Numbered from the stretch's first letter, positions 10,061 through 21,463 are shown. The stretch: DNA of 64,000 bases from Rhodococcus sp. Leaf247 (GCF_001426185.1 NZ_LMRP01000001.1:1652765-1716764); one strand, 5' to 3'. A program made the numbers and translations. The notes: generated from the letters alone by a model not told the origin.

Positions 10061-10370
10061 GCCAGTGGTCAAGATCAACGCCATCGAGGTGCCCGAGGGC
10101 GCCGGTGCAGAACTCGAGAAGCGGTTCGCCGCCCGCGCGCAGTCCGTCGACGGCTCGCCCGGTTTCCTGGGGTTCCAGCTGCTCCGCCCCGTCAAGGGTG
10201 AGAGCCGGTACTTCGTCGTCACGCAGTGGGAGGACGAGGAGTCCTTCCAGGCGTGGGCTGCCGGACCGGCGCGCGCCGCTCATTCGGGCGAGCGCGCGAA
10301 GCCCGTGTCCTCGGGTGCGTCCCTGCTCGAGTTCGACGTCGTTCTCGACGTGCCCGCTCGTCGCGACTGA
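10059..10370 (+). CDS. mhuD: haem-degrading monooxygenase MhuD
   Basis: A 103-residue ferredoxin-fold protein of the IsdG/MhuD family, which opens haem to release iron. All three residues known to matter in M. tuberculosis MhuD are at the same positions: N7, W66 and H75. The N-terminus (MPVVKINAIEVP) and the GSPGFLGFQLLRPV segment closely match that protein. M. tuberculosis MhuD yields mycobilin without CO release; the same product is an inference here. The ATG overlaps the divergent hydrolase start, so its mRNA leader must lie inside that gene or be absent. Confidence 0.93.
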   Translation: MPVVKINAIEVPEGAGAELEKRFAARAQSVDGSPGFLGFQLLRPVKGESRYFVVTQWEDEESFQAWAAGPARAAHSGERAKPVSSGASLLEFDVVLDVPARRD

Positions 10371-10458
10371 CCGACCCCATTTCGACGCCCCGGCAAACCG
10401 ACCACAGGTGCCCGGTAGGGTCGCGATACCGGCATCCGACCCGAAACGAGGCACGGCT

Positions 10459-11877
10459 TTGCAGCACACGCCACGCAGGTACGCCATCGTGGCCGCTGCC
10501 GTCGCAGTCACTCTGTCTCTCGCCGGCTGCGGCGGAGTCGATCCCCTTCTCGAGTCCGGCGCGGCACGCGACAGTGCGCCGACTACCGAGGCGAGCACCG
10601 CGCCCGCCGACGGTTCCGACGCGGCATCTCCGATCACCACGGTCACCGACACGATGCTCGGGTGGATCACAGCTCCGGATCCCACTGCGCTCGATCCGGC
10701 CGCCATCGACGCGCTGGCCGCGCCCGAGTTGGCGGAGGCACTCGCCCAGGTGGGCGGCCTCGTCGGCCCCGTCGCCCAGATCATCTCCAGCGGACCCATC
10801 ACCGTCGGCGAACGGTCCGAGAACGGACTCGAGTCGACGGTCGCCCTCACCACGGGCCGCGGGGCGCCGCTGACTCTGCGCCTGCGCGCCACCGAGACCG
10901 GATTACTGTCCGGCATCCAGGCGCTTCCCGACGCGTCGACCGTCACCTCGTTCGCCGCCGCCGACACCGCCCTCGGCTCTCTCGGCGCTCGGACGTCCTA
11001 CGTCGCCTCACGCGTGACGGACGGACGCTGCACACCCGTTCACGCGCTGAACGCCGACGAGAGTCTGCCGTTGGCGTCGATATCCAAGCTGTACGTCCTG
11101 GGAGCACTCGCACGGGCCGTCGGCAACGGGTCGGTGTCGTGGGACGAGCAGCTCACCGTCACCGACGCGCGCAAGTCCGCCCCGTCGGGACAGTTGCAGT
11201 TCGCGCCCGAGGGAACTCCGGTCACCGTCCGCGAGGCGGCGGAGGCGATGATCGCGATCAGCGACAACACCGCCACCGACCTCATCATCGACCGCATCGG
11301 GCGGGACGCGGTGGAGGCCGAGGTGAGCACCATGGGTCACGCGGATCCGGCGGCGCTGACACCGTTCCCCACGACCCGCGAATTCTTCCTGCTCGGATGG
11401 GGTCTTCCGGATCTGCGCGAGCAGTGGCGCGGGGCCGACACACAGACGCGGCGCGACATCCTCGCTAGCATCGAGACCCGCACGATCGACAGCCAGCCGG
11501 TCGACGCTGCAACGGCGGATCTGGACTACGAGGGCATCGTCACTCGGCCCGGCACTCCCGACGGAGTGGAATGGTTCGGCAGCGCGAACGACATCTGCCG
11601 GGCATACGCGGCGCTGACCGTGGGCCCGCAGAGCGACGTGGTGCGACAGATTCTCGCGTTGAACCCCGGCGCAGAGGTCGATCCCGCTCGCTGGCCGTAT
11701 GTCGGCTACAAGAACGGCAACGCCGCGGGCGACGTCTCCGGGTCGTGGTTGCTGACGGACGCATCGGGTCAGGACTGGGTCGTGGCGACGCAGCTGGCAT
11801 CCGACGAGACCGTCGGCCCCCTGGACAACGCCTATGCGTTCGCCGTCGTCCAGGGGACGTTCGAGCTGTTGCGCTAG
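10459..11877 (+). CDS. lpqF: LpqF-like lipoprotein with serine beta-lactamase fold
   Basis: A 472-residue exported lipoprotein. Signal peptide and lipobox SLAGC (Cys 24) are followed by an N-terminal domain (about 60-175) and a penicillin-binding/beta-lactamase-like domain with SxxK at S207-K210 (SISK) and ISDN (SxN). The third motif reads YKNG instead of KTG, so true beta-lactamase activity is doubtful. TTG 10459 is taken as start, with ACGAGG 7 bases upstream. It lies after mhuD as in mycobacteria (Rv3592-Rv3593). Its stop overlaps the convergent osmC stop in CTAG. Confidence 0.85.
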   Translation: MQHTPRRYAIVAAAVAVTLSLAGCGGVDPLLESGAARDSAPTTEASTAPADGSDAASPITTVTDTMLGWITAPDPTALDPAAIDALAAPELAEALAQVGGLVGPVAQIISSGPITVGERSENGLESTVALTTGRGAPLTLRLRATETGLLSGIQALPDASTVTSFAAADTALGSLGARTSYVASRVTDGRCTPVHALNADESLPLASISKLYVLGALARAVGNGSVSWDEQLTVTDARKSAPSGQLQFAPEGTPVTVREAAEAMIAISDNTATDLIIDRIGRDAVEAEVSTMGHADPAALTPFPTTREFFLLGWGLPDLREQWRGADTQTRRDILASIETRTIDSQPVDAATADLDYEGIVTRPGTPDGVEWFGSANDICRAYAALTVGPQSDVVRQILALNPGAEVDPARWPYVGYKNGNAAGDVSGSWLLTDASGQDWVVATQLASDETVGPLDNAYAFAVVQGTFELLR

Positions 11878-12311
11878 CTCTCGAGAGCGGCGTCGAGCGT
11901 GATCTCGACGCCCGTCAGCGCCTTGCTCACCGGGCAGGTCTCCTTGGCGTTCTGCGCAGCCTTCGCGAAACCGTCGGCGTCCAGACCGTCGACTTCACCG
12001 CGCACCGTGATCTTGATGCCGGTCAGCTTGAAGCCGACCTCGTCCGGTCCGAGCGACACCTCGGCGGTGACGTCGAGGCTCTGCGGGGTGCCACCGGCCT
12101 CGGCGATGACGGCCGAGAGCTGCATGGCGTAGCAGGACGAGTGCGCCGCGGCGATGAGCTCTTCGGGGCTGGTCGTGCCGCCGGCGTCGTCCGCCGCACG
12201 CTTGGGGAACGACACGTCGTACGTGCCGACCTTGGAGCTGGAGAGCTCGACCTGTCCCGAGCCCTCCTCGAGCGAACCGTTCCATGCTGTCCGTGCTGTG
12301 CGTGTAGGCAT
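11874..12311 (-). CDS. OsmC/Ohr-family peroxiredoxin-like protein
   Basis: A 145-residue OsmC-family protein, which reduces organic hydroperoxides with two cysteines. C60 in AHSSCYAM and C126 in KETCPVSKA are the redox pair. The sequence TWNG-type opening (ARTAWNGSLEEGSG) is typical of OsmC and less of Ohr. ATG 12311 fits the family N-terminus. A two-domain VOC protein lies 66 bases upstream on the same strand, so they may be co-transcribed. Confidence 0.93.
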   Translation of the reverse strand: MPTRTARTAWNGSLEEGSGQVELSSSKVGTYDVSFPKRAADDAGGTTSPEELIAAAHSSCYAMQLSAVIAEAGGTPQSLDVTAEVSLGPDEVGFKLTGIKITVRGEVDGLDADGFAKAAQNAKETCPVSKALTGVEITLDAALES

Positions 12312-12377
12312 TGCCGTCCTTGTATCGAGTCGGATCACTGTCGATCACCAGCGTAGACAGCTCGACCCGACAGGGGG

Positions 12378-13127
12378 TCAGCCTTCGCGAGAGATCACCG
12401 AGATCACGTTCCCCGACGGGTCGGTGAACCACGCGATCGAGGGGCCGTTGTTCTTCATGACGCCGTTCTCCTCCTGCGGGAAACCGTCGTATCGCAGGAA
12501 GGTGACCCCCTTCGCGGCGAGGTCCGCGACGGCCGTGTCGATGTCGGTCACCGGGATGTTCAGGATGGTGAATGCCGCGGGCTCGTGATCGGGCTTCGGG
12601 TACGCGATCGCCGTCGTGCGACGGTCGATGCGGATCATGAGGATGCCCATGCTGTTGCGCATCACCCGCATCCCCAGGACGGTCGAGTAGAACTCGGCGG
12701 TCTCGTCGATGTCGCGTACCGCGAACCCCGGAAACGGTGTCGTCGGCTGACCCATCTCGACCTCCGCCTCGTCGCTGAGGCGAACCAGCTGGATCCAGTT
12801 CCCGTCGGGGTCCTTTGCCGTCGCGAAGAGGTGGCCGTCCCGATTCTCCAGCGGGCTGACCCACTCGCCGCCGAGAGCGTCGATGCGTTCGGCCACCGCG
12901 GCGGGATCGTCGGGTTCGACGTTCAGGATCGTGCGGGCGCCGTCGCGGTTCGGCCCCGACACGTCGTCGCGTCGGTCGAACATGATGAAGAAGCCATCGA
13001 GGTCGACGACCGGGTAGGGACCCGCGTCGTCGCTCACGGGCGCCTCGAAGACCTCCCCGTACCACCGCGCGAGCGCCGCGGGGTCCTCACTGGAGAGCAG
13101 GATGCTGTTCACGCTTGCTGTAGCCAT
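12378..13127 (-). CDS. VOC family protein with two glyoxalase/dioxygenase domains
   Basis: A 249-residue protein made of two vicinal-oxygen-chelate domains. The first (about 5-118) ends in KDPDGNWIQLV and the second (about 132-247) ends in TDPSGNVISVI, the typical beta-alpha-beta-beta-beta closing strands. The metal His/Glu pattern is incomplete, with no clear His in the first domain, so it may be a binding or resistance-type protein instead of a metal enzyme. Substrate unknown. It is followed on the left by osmC. Confidence 0.85.
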   Translation of the reverse strand: MATASVNSILLSSEDPAALARWYGEVFEAPVSDDAGPYPVVDLDGFFIMFDRRDDVSGPNRDGARTILNVEPDDPAAVAERIDALGGEWVSPLENRDGHLFATAKDPDGNWIQLVRLSDEAEVEMGQPTTPFPGFAVRDIDETAEFYSTVLGMRVMRNSMGILMIRIDRRTTAIAYPKPDHEPAAFTILNIPVTDIDTAVADLAAKGVTFLRYDGFPQEENGVMKNNGPSIAWFTDPSGNVISVISREG

Positions 13128-13184
13128 ACCGGTACCGACTCCGGCCGGCCTCCGAAGTCATCGCCAGAGACACCACGAACGCAG

Positions 13185-13216
13185 AACGGGCGGGACCCGT
13201 GAAGGTCCCGCCCGTT
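13185..13216 (-). terminator. clpC terminator hairpin
   Basis: A perfect 13-base stem (AACGGGCGGGACC and its complement) with a six-base loop lies 14 bases after the clpC stop. The stem is GC-rich and ends in UU, but no long U tract follows, as is usual in actinobacteria. It probably ends the clpC transcript before the VOC gene. Confidence 0.8.
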
Positions 13217-13230
13217 GCTGTGCGTACGTA

Positions 13231-15765
<2,535 letters not shown>

Positions 15766-15833
15766 CGCTCTCCCTCACACTGATGACGGGGCAGGCGTCG
15801 GACCCTCTAGTCCGAACCTCGAGCCCGAGTCCC

Positions 15834-15839
15834 ACTCTA
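15834..15839 (-). promoter_or_regulatory. candidate -10 element for clpC
   Basis: TAGAGT on the minus strand fits TANNNT and lies 68 bases before the clpC ATG. No good -35 was seen, which is common for activator-dependent clpC promoters. A half-match to the ClgR motif lies further upstream but is incomplete. Confidence 0.35.
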
Positions 15840-16071
15840 GTTGCCGTGACTGCCGAGTGCCGCTCCGCCGGGGAAGTTCATCCGACGGCGAACGGACTCG
15901 AAAAGTCCGGCACCGGTGTCATGTGGAGTCAACGCGCCGGAGCGCGGATTCGTTACCAGACGGCGGAACAGCGCTCGGGAGCCGCGATCGAGAGTCCTCT
16001 ACATCCGTGGAGACTCGCGCGCAATGGCTGTCGACCATGAGATGTCATGCACATTTGTCCGTTTCATTGGG

Positions 16072-16101
16072 GTCATTGTCATTCATCTGAATGACAATGA
16101 C
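16072..16101 (-). terminator. stem-loop after lsr2
   Basis: A perfect 13-base stem with a four-base loop (GTCATTGTCATTC against its complement) starts 21 bases after the lsr2 stop. It is unusually AT-rich for this genome. It is placed to end or stabilise the lsr2 mRNA. No U tract follows. Confidence 0.65.
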
Positions 16102-16122
16102 GCCAGTGATGACCGATTGCAA

Positions 16123-16476
16123 TCAGGAAGACAGTTCCCAGGCCCGCACGATCTCCGAAGAAATGCGGCCGCGAGCACTGATCTCGAATCCCTGCGTGCG
16201 CGCCCATTCGCGGATCGCCGCACTGCGTGCGCGGTCCGCCGCCCCGCGTGTACGCGCGCCGCTCGCCGTGGCGGACGCGGCGCCACCCCCGGTGGACCTG
16301 GTCGACACACGCCGCGCGTGCTGGATCCACTGGTCCATGACTTTCCGCAGCTCATTGGCATTGGAATTGGACAGGTCCAACTCGAACCACGTGCCGTCCA
16401 GACCGATGGACACCGTCTCGTCGGCCGGCACGTTGTCCACATCGTCGACCAGCGTGACCGTCACTTTTTTGACCAT
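16123..16476 (-). CDS. lsr2: nucleoid-associated protein Lsr2
   Basis: Lsr2 is the H-NS-like silencer of AT-rich DNA in actinobacteria. The 117-residue protein has the N-terminal dimerisation domain starting VKKVTVTLVDDVD, a flexible Gly/Ala/Thr/Arg linker (about 60-82) and the C-terminal DNA-binding domain with the RGR minor-groove hook at 102-104. ATG 16476 fits the family start; an ATG at 16485 is closer to the GAGGGG ribosome binding site and would add MRR. The sequence is rather divergent from mycobacterial Lsr2. Place between clpC and lysS is conserved. Confidence 0.93.
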   Translation of the reverse strand: MVKKVTVTLVDDVDNVPADETVSIGLDGTWFELDLSNSNANELRKVMDQWIQHARRVSTRSTGGGAASATASGARTRGAADRARSAAIREWARTQGFEISARGRISSEIVRAWELSS

Positions 16477-16526
16477 TCGACGCATTCCCCCCCTCAGGAC
16501 ACGGCGACCCGATTCGCCGAGACCTA

Positions 16527-16532
16527 AATATA
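16527..16532 (-). promoter_or_regulatory. candidate -10 element for lsr2
   Basis: TATATT on the minus strand lies in a short AT-rich patch about 45 bases before the lsr2 start, a good TANNNT match. Such AT patches are also the preferred binding sites of Lsr2, so autoregulation is possible. The -35 is poor. Confidence 0.45.
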
Positions 16533-16586
16533 GCGCGCATTCCGGCGAGTCGACCACCCGCGGTCCGGAATGTTAAATGCGGAAGG

Positions 16587-18104
16587 TCAACTTCGGTCCG
16601 GACGCACCATTGGAAAGAGGATGGTCTCGCGAATACCGAGGCCGGTCAGAGCCATCAGAAGCCGATCGATGCCCATTCCGGTACCCGTTGTCGGCGGCAT
16701 CGCGTACTCCATCGCCGTCAGGAAGTCCTCGTCCAGAACCATCGCCTCGTCGTCGCCGGCGGACGCCAACCTGGCCTGGTCGACGAACCGTTCCCGCTGG
16801 ACGACGGGGTCGATCAGCTCGGAGTAGCCCGTCGCCAGCTCGAAACCGCGAACGTAGAGGTCCCACTTCTCGACCACACCGGGGATGCTGCGATGCGCAC
16901 GCACCAGCGGGGACGTCTCCACCGGGAAGTTCCGCACGAAGGTCGGAGTGTGCAACTGGTCGCCGCAGCTGTGCTCCCACAACTCCTCGACGAGCTTGCC
17001 GTGGCCCCAGCCCTTGCCCGACGGCACCGCGAGGCCGACGCGGTCGGCCAACGCCAGCAGGTCGTCGAGCGACGTCTGCGGGGTCACCTCGGTCCCGATG
17101 GCCGCCGACAGCGACGGATACATCTCGATGGTGGTCCACTCGCCGGAGAAGTCGTAGGACGATCCGTCTGCCAATGTCACCTCGAGAGTCCCGTACACGG
17201 ACTGCACGACCTCCTGGATGAGCTCGCGCGTCATCACGGCCGAGTCGTCGTACGTTCCATAGGCCTCGTACGTCTCGAGCATCGCGAACTCCGGCGAGTG
17301 CGTGGAGTCGACGCCCTCGTTACGGAAGTTGCGGTTGATCTCGAAGACGCGATCGATCCCTCCCACGACGGCACGCTTGAGAAACAGCTCCGGTGCGATC
17401 CGCAGGAACAGGTCGATGTCCAGCGCATTCGAGTGCGTCGTGAACGGGCGCGCCGCGGCGCCGCCGTGCAGGGTCTGCAGCATCGGCGTCTCGATCTCGA
17501 GGAACCCGCGCCGTTCGAGTCCGTCGCGCAGCGCGCGCAGGGCCGAGACGCGTCGCCGGGCGTTCTCCCGCGCTTCGGGGCGGACGATCAGATCGACGTA
17601 CCGCTGACGGACCCGCGATTCCTCGTTCATCTCCTTGTGGGCGACGGGGAGCGGCCGCAGCGACTTCGCGGCCATTGCCCACTCCTCCGCCATCACGCTC
17701 AGCTCGCCGCGGCGGGAACTGATGACCTCCCCGCGCACGAAGATCATGTCGCCGAGATCCACGTCCGACTTCCAGAGAGCGAGCGCATCCTCACCGACGC
17801 CCGCCAGGGAGATCATGGCCTGCAGCTGGGTTCCGTCGCCGTCCTGCAAAGTCGCGAAGCACAGCTTGCCGGTGTTGCGCAGGAAGATCACGCGCCCGGC
17901 GACGCCGACCTGGTCGCCGGTGTGCGTGTCCGGCTCGAGTGCCGGGTGGGCGGCCCGGACCTCGGCGAGCGAGTGTGTCCGCCCCACCGACACCGGGTAG
18001 GCCTCGCGCCCGGACTCGATCAGCCGCGCGCGCTTCTCGCGACGGATGCGGACCTGTTCGGGGATGTCGTCGTGCTGATCATGTGCAGGCTGGGCGTCGG
18101 TCAC
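16587..18104 (-). CDS. lysS: lysyl-tRNA synthetase, class II
   Basis: LysS charges tRNA-Lys. The 505-residue protein has an N-terminal OB-fold anticodon domain (about 60-165) and a class II catalytic core with motif 2 [14 protein letters not shown] and motif 3 [11 protein letters not shown] near the C-terminus. It lacks the membrane extension of LysX, which makes lysyl-phosphatidylglycerol. It starts [10 protein letters not shown] at 18104. It ends 110 bases before the lsr2 start, and the lsr2 promoter lies in that gap. Confidence 0.97.
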   Translation of the reverse strand: MTDAQPAHDQHDDIPEQVRIRREKRARLIESGREAYPVSVGRTHSLAEVRAAHPALEPDTHTGDQVGVAGRVIFLRNTGKLCFATLQDGDGTQLQAMISLAGVGEDALALWKSDVDLGDMIFVRGEVISSRRGELSVMAEEWAMAAKSLRPLPVAHKEMNEESRVRQRYVDLIVRPEARENARRRVSALRALRDGLERRGFLEIETPMLQTLHGGAAARPFTTHSNALDIDLFLRIAPELFLKRAVVGGIDRVFEINRNFRNEGVDSTHSPEFAMLETYEAYGTYDDSAVMTRELIQEVVQSVYGTLEVTLADGSSYDFSGEWTTIEMYPSLSAAIGTEVTPQTSLDDLLALADRVGLAVPSGKGWGHGKLVEELWEHSCGDQLHTPTFVRNFPVETSPLVRAHRSIPGVVEKWDLYVRGFELATGYSELIDPVVQRERFVDQARLASAGDDEAMVLDEDFLTAMEYAMPPTTGTGMGIDRLLMALTGLGIRETILFPMVRPDRS

Positions 18105-18151
18105 GAATGGTCAGCCTATAGAAACCGCGATAGCCGACAAACTTCACGGCG

Positions 18152-18586
18152 TCAGTGCGAGACGAGTGCGCGACCCTCACGGAGGCAATGCCGAGCACTG
18201 CTCACGACGCCGGTCAGGCCGGCAGCGATGATGGCTCGGTATCCCCCGACGACGTCGGACGACTTCCACAGGCCCAGTTCCTGGAGCGCGGCGGCCGCCA
18301 GCGAGGATGTGTATCCCTCCGAGCACAGGATGATCCACTCGACGTCGTGGTCGACAGCGGTGGCCAGGCGGGCACTGCTGGTCGGGTCGCAGCGCCATTC
18401 CAGGACGTTGCGCTCGATGGCCAAGGCACCCGGCATCGTGCCTTCGACTGCCCGCTGGGCCTGCGGACGAATGTCGACCAGGACCGCGCCGCGGGCGACC
18501 GCGTCGGCAAGATCGGACACCTCGGTGCGGCGGTAGGTCGATCGAGCGCGGGCGAGCATGTCGTCGATGGTGATCGCGGTACTCAT
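18152..18586 (-). CDS. rhodanese-like domain protein
   Basis: A 144-residue single-domain rhodanese, which carries sulfane sulfur on a cysteine. The active-site loop is CSEGYTSS with C88, and the VDIRPQAQRA segment is the CH2A-like region. Its ATG overlaps the cysteine dioxygenase stop by one base (TGATG), so it is translationally coupled to it. The pair suggests handling of excess cysteine and its sulfane-sulfur products. Both are probably controlled by the upstream poly-Cys leader. Confidence 0.92.
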   Translation of the reverse strand: MSTAITIDDMLARARSTYRRTEVSDLADAVARGAVLVDIRPQAQRAVEGTMPGALAIERNVLEWRCDPTSSARLATAVDHDVEWIILCSEGYTSSLAAAALQELGLWKSSDVVGGYRAIIAAGLTGVVSSARHCLREGRALVSH

Positions 18587-19134
18587 CAGGCGTCTCCCTC
18601 GGGAAGATCGGTCAGAACGGAGCGGACACGACGCAGACCGCCGTTGTCGGAGATCCCGTAGTAGGACATGGCGGTGAGCGGCGGCGAGTAGGCGTGCACG
18701 CTCAGCGTCGGACCGGTAACCGTGATCGGATCGCCGGCGGGAGCGTGGGTGACGTCGTGGACCCAGCCCAGCGGGAACGACGCCTGGTCCCCCGCGTCGA
18801 GCCGACGGTGGTGCAACCCGTCACCGTTCCAGCGATATTCGCTCAGGGACCCGCTGAGCACGGTCAGGGCGCCGAGGGAGCCGGCGTGATCATGCAGTTC
18901 GGTCGACTTGTCGGGAACCCAACTGATCAGCCAGAGATCGACCAGATCGTCCGAATGCAGACGGACGCACCATCGTTCGGATCTGGGGAACACTCCGCCC
19001 GGGGGCAGCAGAGCATCGTGGCGGCCGTCGAGGACGTCGGCCGCACCCTGATCGGTGAGGCGCAGGAGGTCCGCCGGACGCAGAGGCGTCGGGGACACGA
19101 GAGAGACGGGTACAGCAACAGAAGGGGACAGCAC
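18586..19134 (-). CDS. cysteine dioxygenase, type I
   Basis: A 182-residue cupin that oxidises cysteine to cysteine sulfinate with Fe(II). Iron ligands are H81 and H83 in ELHDHAG and a third His at 136 in GWVHDVTH. Late SYYGIS matches the conserved active-site Tyr segment. It begins at GTG 19134 with GGAG 7 bases upstream. That ribosome binding site and the GTG are complementary to part of an upstream 13-codon ORF, which points to attenuation by cysteine supply. Confidence 0.92.
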   Translation of the reverse strand: MLSPSVAVPVSLVSPTPLRPADLLRLTDQGAADVLDGRHDALLPPGGVFPRSERWCVRLHSDDLVDLWLISWVPDKSTELHDHAGSLGALTVLSGSLSEYRWNGDGLHHRRLDAGDQASFPLGWVHDVTHAPAGDPITVTGPTLSVHAYSPPLTAMSYYGISDNGGLRRVRSVLTDLPEGDA

Positions 19135-19208
19135 GGCAGAACTCCAGGAAGGTGTGGTGACGAATCAGGGCAGGCGTCAGCCCCGACAACACTCCCGAGT
19201 TCCCGTGC
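19131..19208 (-). promoter_or_regulatory. attenuator stem sequestering the cysteine dioxygenase start
   Basis: On the minus-strand RNA, GCACGGGAACUC (19208-19197, inside the leader ORF) can pair with GAGUUC-UG-CCGUGC (19144-19131). This makes 12 base pairs with a two-base bulge. The right arm includes the Shine-Dalgarno GGAG and the GUG start codon, so the stem would block translation. The left arm lies just before the tandem Cys codons. A ribosome paused there would cover it and free the start. Confidence 0.75.
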
Positions 19209-19218
19209 GATGAGTCAC
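19177..19218 (-). CDS. 13-residue poly-cysteine leader peptide
   Basis: A short ORF reading MTHRTGTRECCRG with two adjacent TGT codons, 42 bases before the cysteine dioxygenase start. No Shine-Dalgarno precedes it; CACACT lies 6 bases upstream of the GTG, which suits a leaderless mRNA starting at that GTG. Leaderless poly-Cys ORFs that act as cysteine-responsive attenuators of sulfur operons are known in mycobacteria. The complementarity to the downstream start region supports the same role here. Translation itself is not shown. Confidence 0.75.
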   Translation of the reverse strand: MTHRTGTRECCRG

Positions 19219-19271
19219 GTGGAAAGTGTGGCACACCTCGTGACGACGCGCCACCTCCACCGATCCGACCG

Positions 19272-20066
19272 TCAGCGCCTGCGTGCCTGGTTGCGCTCGT
19301 AGACCAGACGCAGACCCTCGAGCGTGAGATCGGGTTCGAGGCGGTCGATCGACGACGAGTCGTCCATGATCAACGCAGCACTGTCCCCCGTGGCCACGAC
19401 GACGACGTCGTCCCCGTCGAACCCCGGTACTTCGCGGCAGATGCGGTCCACGATGCCGTCCACGAGACCCGCGAAGCCGAACACCGCACCCGACTGCATG
19501 GCCTCGACCGTGTTCTTACCCAGAACCCCTCGGGGCCTGAGCAATTCGACCTTCCGGAGAGCGGCGGACCGCGACGCGAGGGCGTCCATGGAGATCTCGA
19601 GGCCTGGAGCGATGGACCCCCCGAGAAACTCGCCCTTCGCGGAGACGACGTCGACACACACGGACGTCCCGAAGTCGACGACGATGCACGGCGCACCGAA
19701 GAGGTGGTGGGCGGCGAGGCTGTTGACGATGCGGTCCGCCCCGACATCCTTCGGATTGTCCACCAGCAGAGGCACACCCGTGCGGACACCCGGCTCGACG
19801 ACCACGTGCGGAACATGCGACCAGTACCGGGTGAGCATCGTGCGGATCTCGCGCAGCACCGACGGAACAGTCGACAGCGCGGCCACCCCGGTGATGGTCT
19901 CGACGTCGGTTCCCAGCAATCCGCCGAACGTCAACGCCAACTCGTCCGCGGTCATCGATGCGTCCGTCCGCATCCGCCGCTGACGCGTCAGACGTGCATG
20001 GTCCCCACTACCCGTGAACACCCCCAGCACGATGTTGGTGTTGCGGACGTCGACGGTGAGCAACAT
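19272..20066 (-). CDS. coaX: type III pantothenate kinase
   Basis: CoaX phosphorylates pantothenate, the first step to coenzyme A. The 264-residue protein opens [17 protein letters not shown], the phosphate-1 loop of the ASKHA fold, and has [11 protein letters not shown] and [12 protein letters not shown] in the middle. Its ATG overlaps the panD stop by one base, so panC-panD-coaX are coupled from beta-alanine and pantoate to 4'-phosphopantothenate. Confidence 0.96.
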   Translation of the reverse strand: MLLTVDVRNTNIVLGVFTGSGDHARLTRQRRMRTDASMTADELALTFGGLLGTDVETITGVAALSTVPSVLREIRTMLTRYWSHVPHVVVEPGVRTGVPLLVDNPKDVGADRIVNSLAAHHLFGAPCIVVDFGTSVCVDVVSAKGEFLGGSIAPGLEISMDALASRSAALRKVELLRPRGVLGKNTVEAMQSGAVFGFAGLVDGIVDRICREVPGFDGDDVVVVATGDSAALIMDDSSSIDRLEPDLTLEGLRLVYERNQARRR

Positions 20067-20506
20067 CAGACGGTGACCGTGTCACGCGTCGCGGGTCCGA
20101 GAGTGCGGGGTGAGATCAGCCCGGATCCGGCGGGGCTGTCCGCCGGGTCGGACCCCAGATGGACAGGCCGGTTGTCCGCATCGACGAACACGACGTTCGG
20201 CGCGTACGACTCGAGTTCGACAGGATCGAGGATGCCGTAGGCGATGATGATGACCAGGTCCCCCGGCTTCACCAGATGCGCTGCGGCACCGTTGATCCCG
20301 ATGACACCGGAGCCGCGCTGTCCGGCGATCGCGTAGGTCTCGAGGCGGGCACCGTTGTCGATGTCGACGATGGTCACCTGCTCGCCTTCGAGCAACGAGG
20401 CGGCGTCGAGAAGGTCCTGGTCGATGGTGACGGATCCGACGTAGTGCAGATCGGCGTGCGTGACGGTGGCGCGGTGGATCTTCGACGTCATCATGGTGCG
20501 GAGCAT
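20066..20506 (-). CDS. panD: aspartate 1-decarboxylase
   Basis: PanD makes beta-alanine from aspartate. It is made as a proenzyme that cleaves itself to form a pyruvoyl group. The cleavage site is visible as G24-S25 in YVGSVTI; the start [15 protein letters not shown] is canonical. The 146-residue chain has a C-terminal tail of about 30 residues beyond the core, as in mycobacterial PanD, where the tail affects binding of pyrazinoic acid. It lies 27 bases after panC. Confidence 0.96.
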   Translation of the reverse strand: MLRTMMTSKIHRATVTHADLHYVGSVTIDQDLLDAASLLEGEQVTIVDIDNGARLETYAIAGQRGSGVIGINGAAAHLVKPGDLVIIIAYGILDPVELESYAPNVVFVDADNRPVHLGSDPADSPAGSGLISPRTLGPATRDTVTV

Positions 20507-20533
20507 GGTGTGGGTCCTGTTCGAGTCGGGTGT

Positions 20534-21463
20534 TCAGGAATGGCCGAGATGGCGCTGGGCATCGGCTGATTCGGGATCGCGGCCCTGGAAGCCGGTTCCC
20601 AGGGCCACGCCGACGTTGTCCAGGAGTCGGGTGCTGCCCACACGCGCAGCGACGAGCAGTCGTCCGTCGCCCTCCTCCGGCGCGTCACGCAGGTCCGCGC
20701 CTCGCACCTCGAGGTAGTCGACGTCGATCTCCGGCACCGAGTCCAGAACCGACTGCGCCGCAGCGAGAACGGCATCGGACCCGCCCTCCGCAGCGTGCGT
20801 GCCCGCGACCAGCGCGGCCGACAACGCCACGGCGATCGAGCGTTGGTTCTCGTCGAGGTACCGGTTGCGCGAGGACAGTGCGAGCCCGTCCGACTCCCGT
20901 ACGATCGGAACACCGAGAATGTCGACGTCCATGTCCAGGTCACGGACCATTTGGTGGATGAGCACCAACTGCTGGTAGTCCTTCTCGCCGAAGTAGGCCG
21001 CCGTCGGACGCACGATGTTGAGCAACTTGGCCACCACTGTCAGCATGCCCGCGAAATGGCCGGGGCGCGAAGCACCTTCGAGCTCGGAGCCCAGGGGTCC
21101 GGGATGAACGGTGGTGCGCGGGCCGTTCGGGTACATGTCCGAGACGCTGGGAGCGAAGACCAGCTCGACACCTGCCCGGCGGAGGATGTCGAGATCGGCG
21201 TCGAGGGTGCGCGGATACGCGTCCAGGTCCTCGCCCGCACCGAACTGCAACGGATTGACGAAGATCGAGACCACCACCACGGCGCCACTGCGCTTCGCCA
21301 TCTCCATCAACTGCACGTGTCCCGCGTGCAGCGCGCCCATCGTGGGCACCAAGGCGACGCGGCGACCAGCGGACCGCAGCGCACGCGTCACGGCGCCGAC
21401 GACGGCCGGCGAATGGTGCACCGTCGTCTCCCCCGGCACATAGGCACCGTCGAGTGTGCTCAC
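20534..21463 (-). CDS. panC: pantothenate synthetase
   Basis: PanC joins pantoate and beta-alanine using ATP. The 309-residue protein has the HAGH signature at 46-49 after PTMGAL, and a FGEKDYQQ segment that corresponds to the KMSKS region of the cytidylyltransferase superfamily. Its GTG overlaps the stop of the upstream DUF2520 gene (GTGA), so they are coupled. It heads the panC-panD-coaX set. Confidence 0.96.
   Translation of the reverse strand: MSTLDGAYVPGETTVHHSPAVVGAVTRALRSAGRRVALVPTMGALHAGHVQLMEMAKRSGAVVVVSIFVNPLQFGAGEDLDAYPRTLDADLDILRRAGVELVFAPSVSDMYPNGPRTTVHPGPLGSELEGASRPGHFAGMLTVVAKLLNIVRPTAAYFGEKDYQQLVLIHQMVRDLDMDVDILGVPIVRESDGLALSSRNRYLDENQRSIAVALSAALVAGTHAAEGGSDAVLAAAQSVLDSVPEIDVDYLEVRGADLRDAPEEGDGRLLVAARVGSTRLLDNVGVALGTGFQGRDPESADAQRHLGHS

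Larger units (their letters stand above)
15766..16122. other. clpC-lsr2 intergenic region (357 bases)
   Basis: The left part is the clpC 5' region, with a candidate -10. The right part carries the hairpin after lsr2. Towards 16020-16110 the sequence becomes AT-richer than its surroundings. No protein-coding sequence is supported; the open frames here lack ribosome binding sites and family resemblance. Confidence 0.6.

Noticed and set aside
15870-15905. ClgR-binding site before clpC
   Set aside because: Only one half (GTTCGC on the minus strand) fits; the GCG half is not at the required distance.
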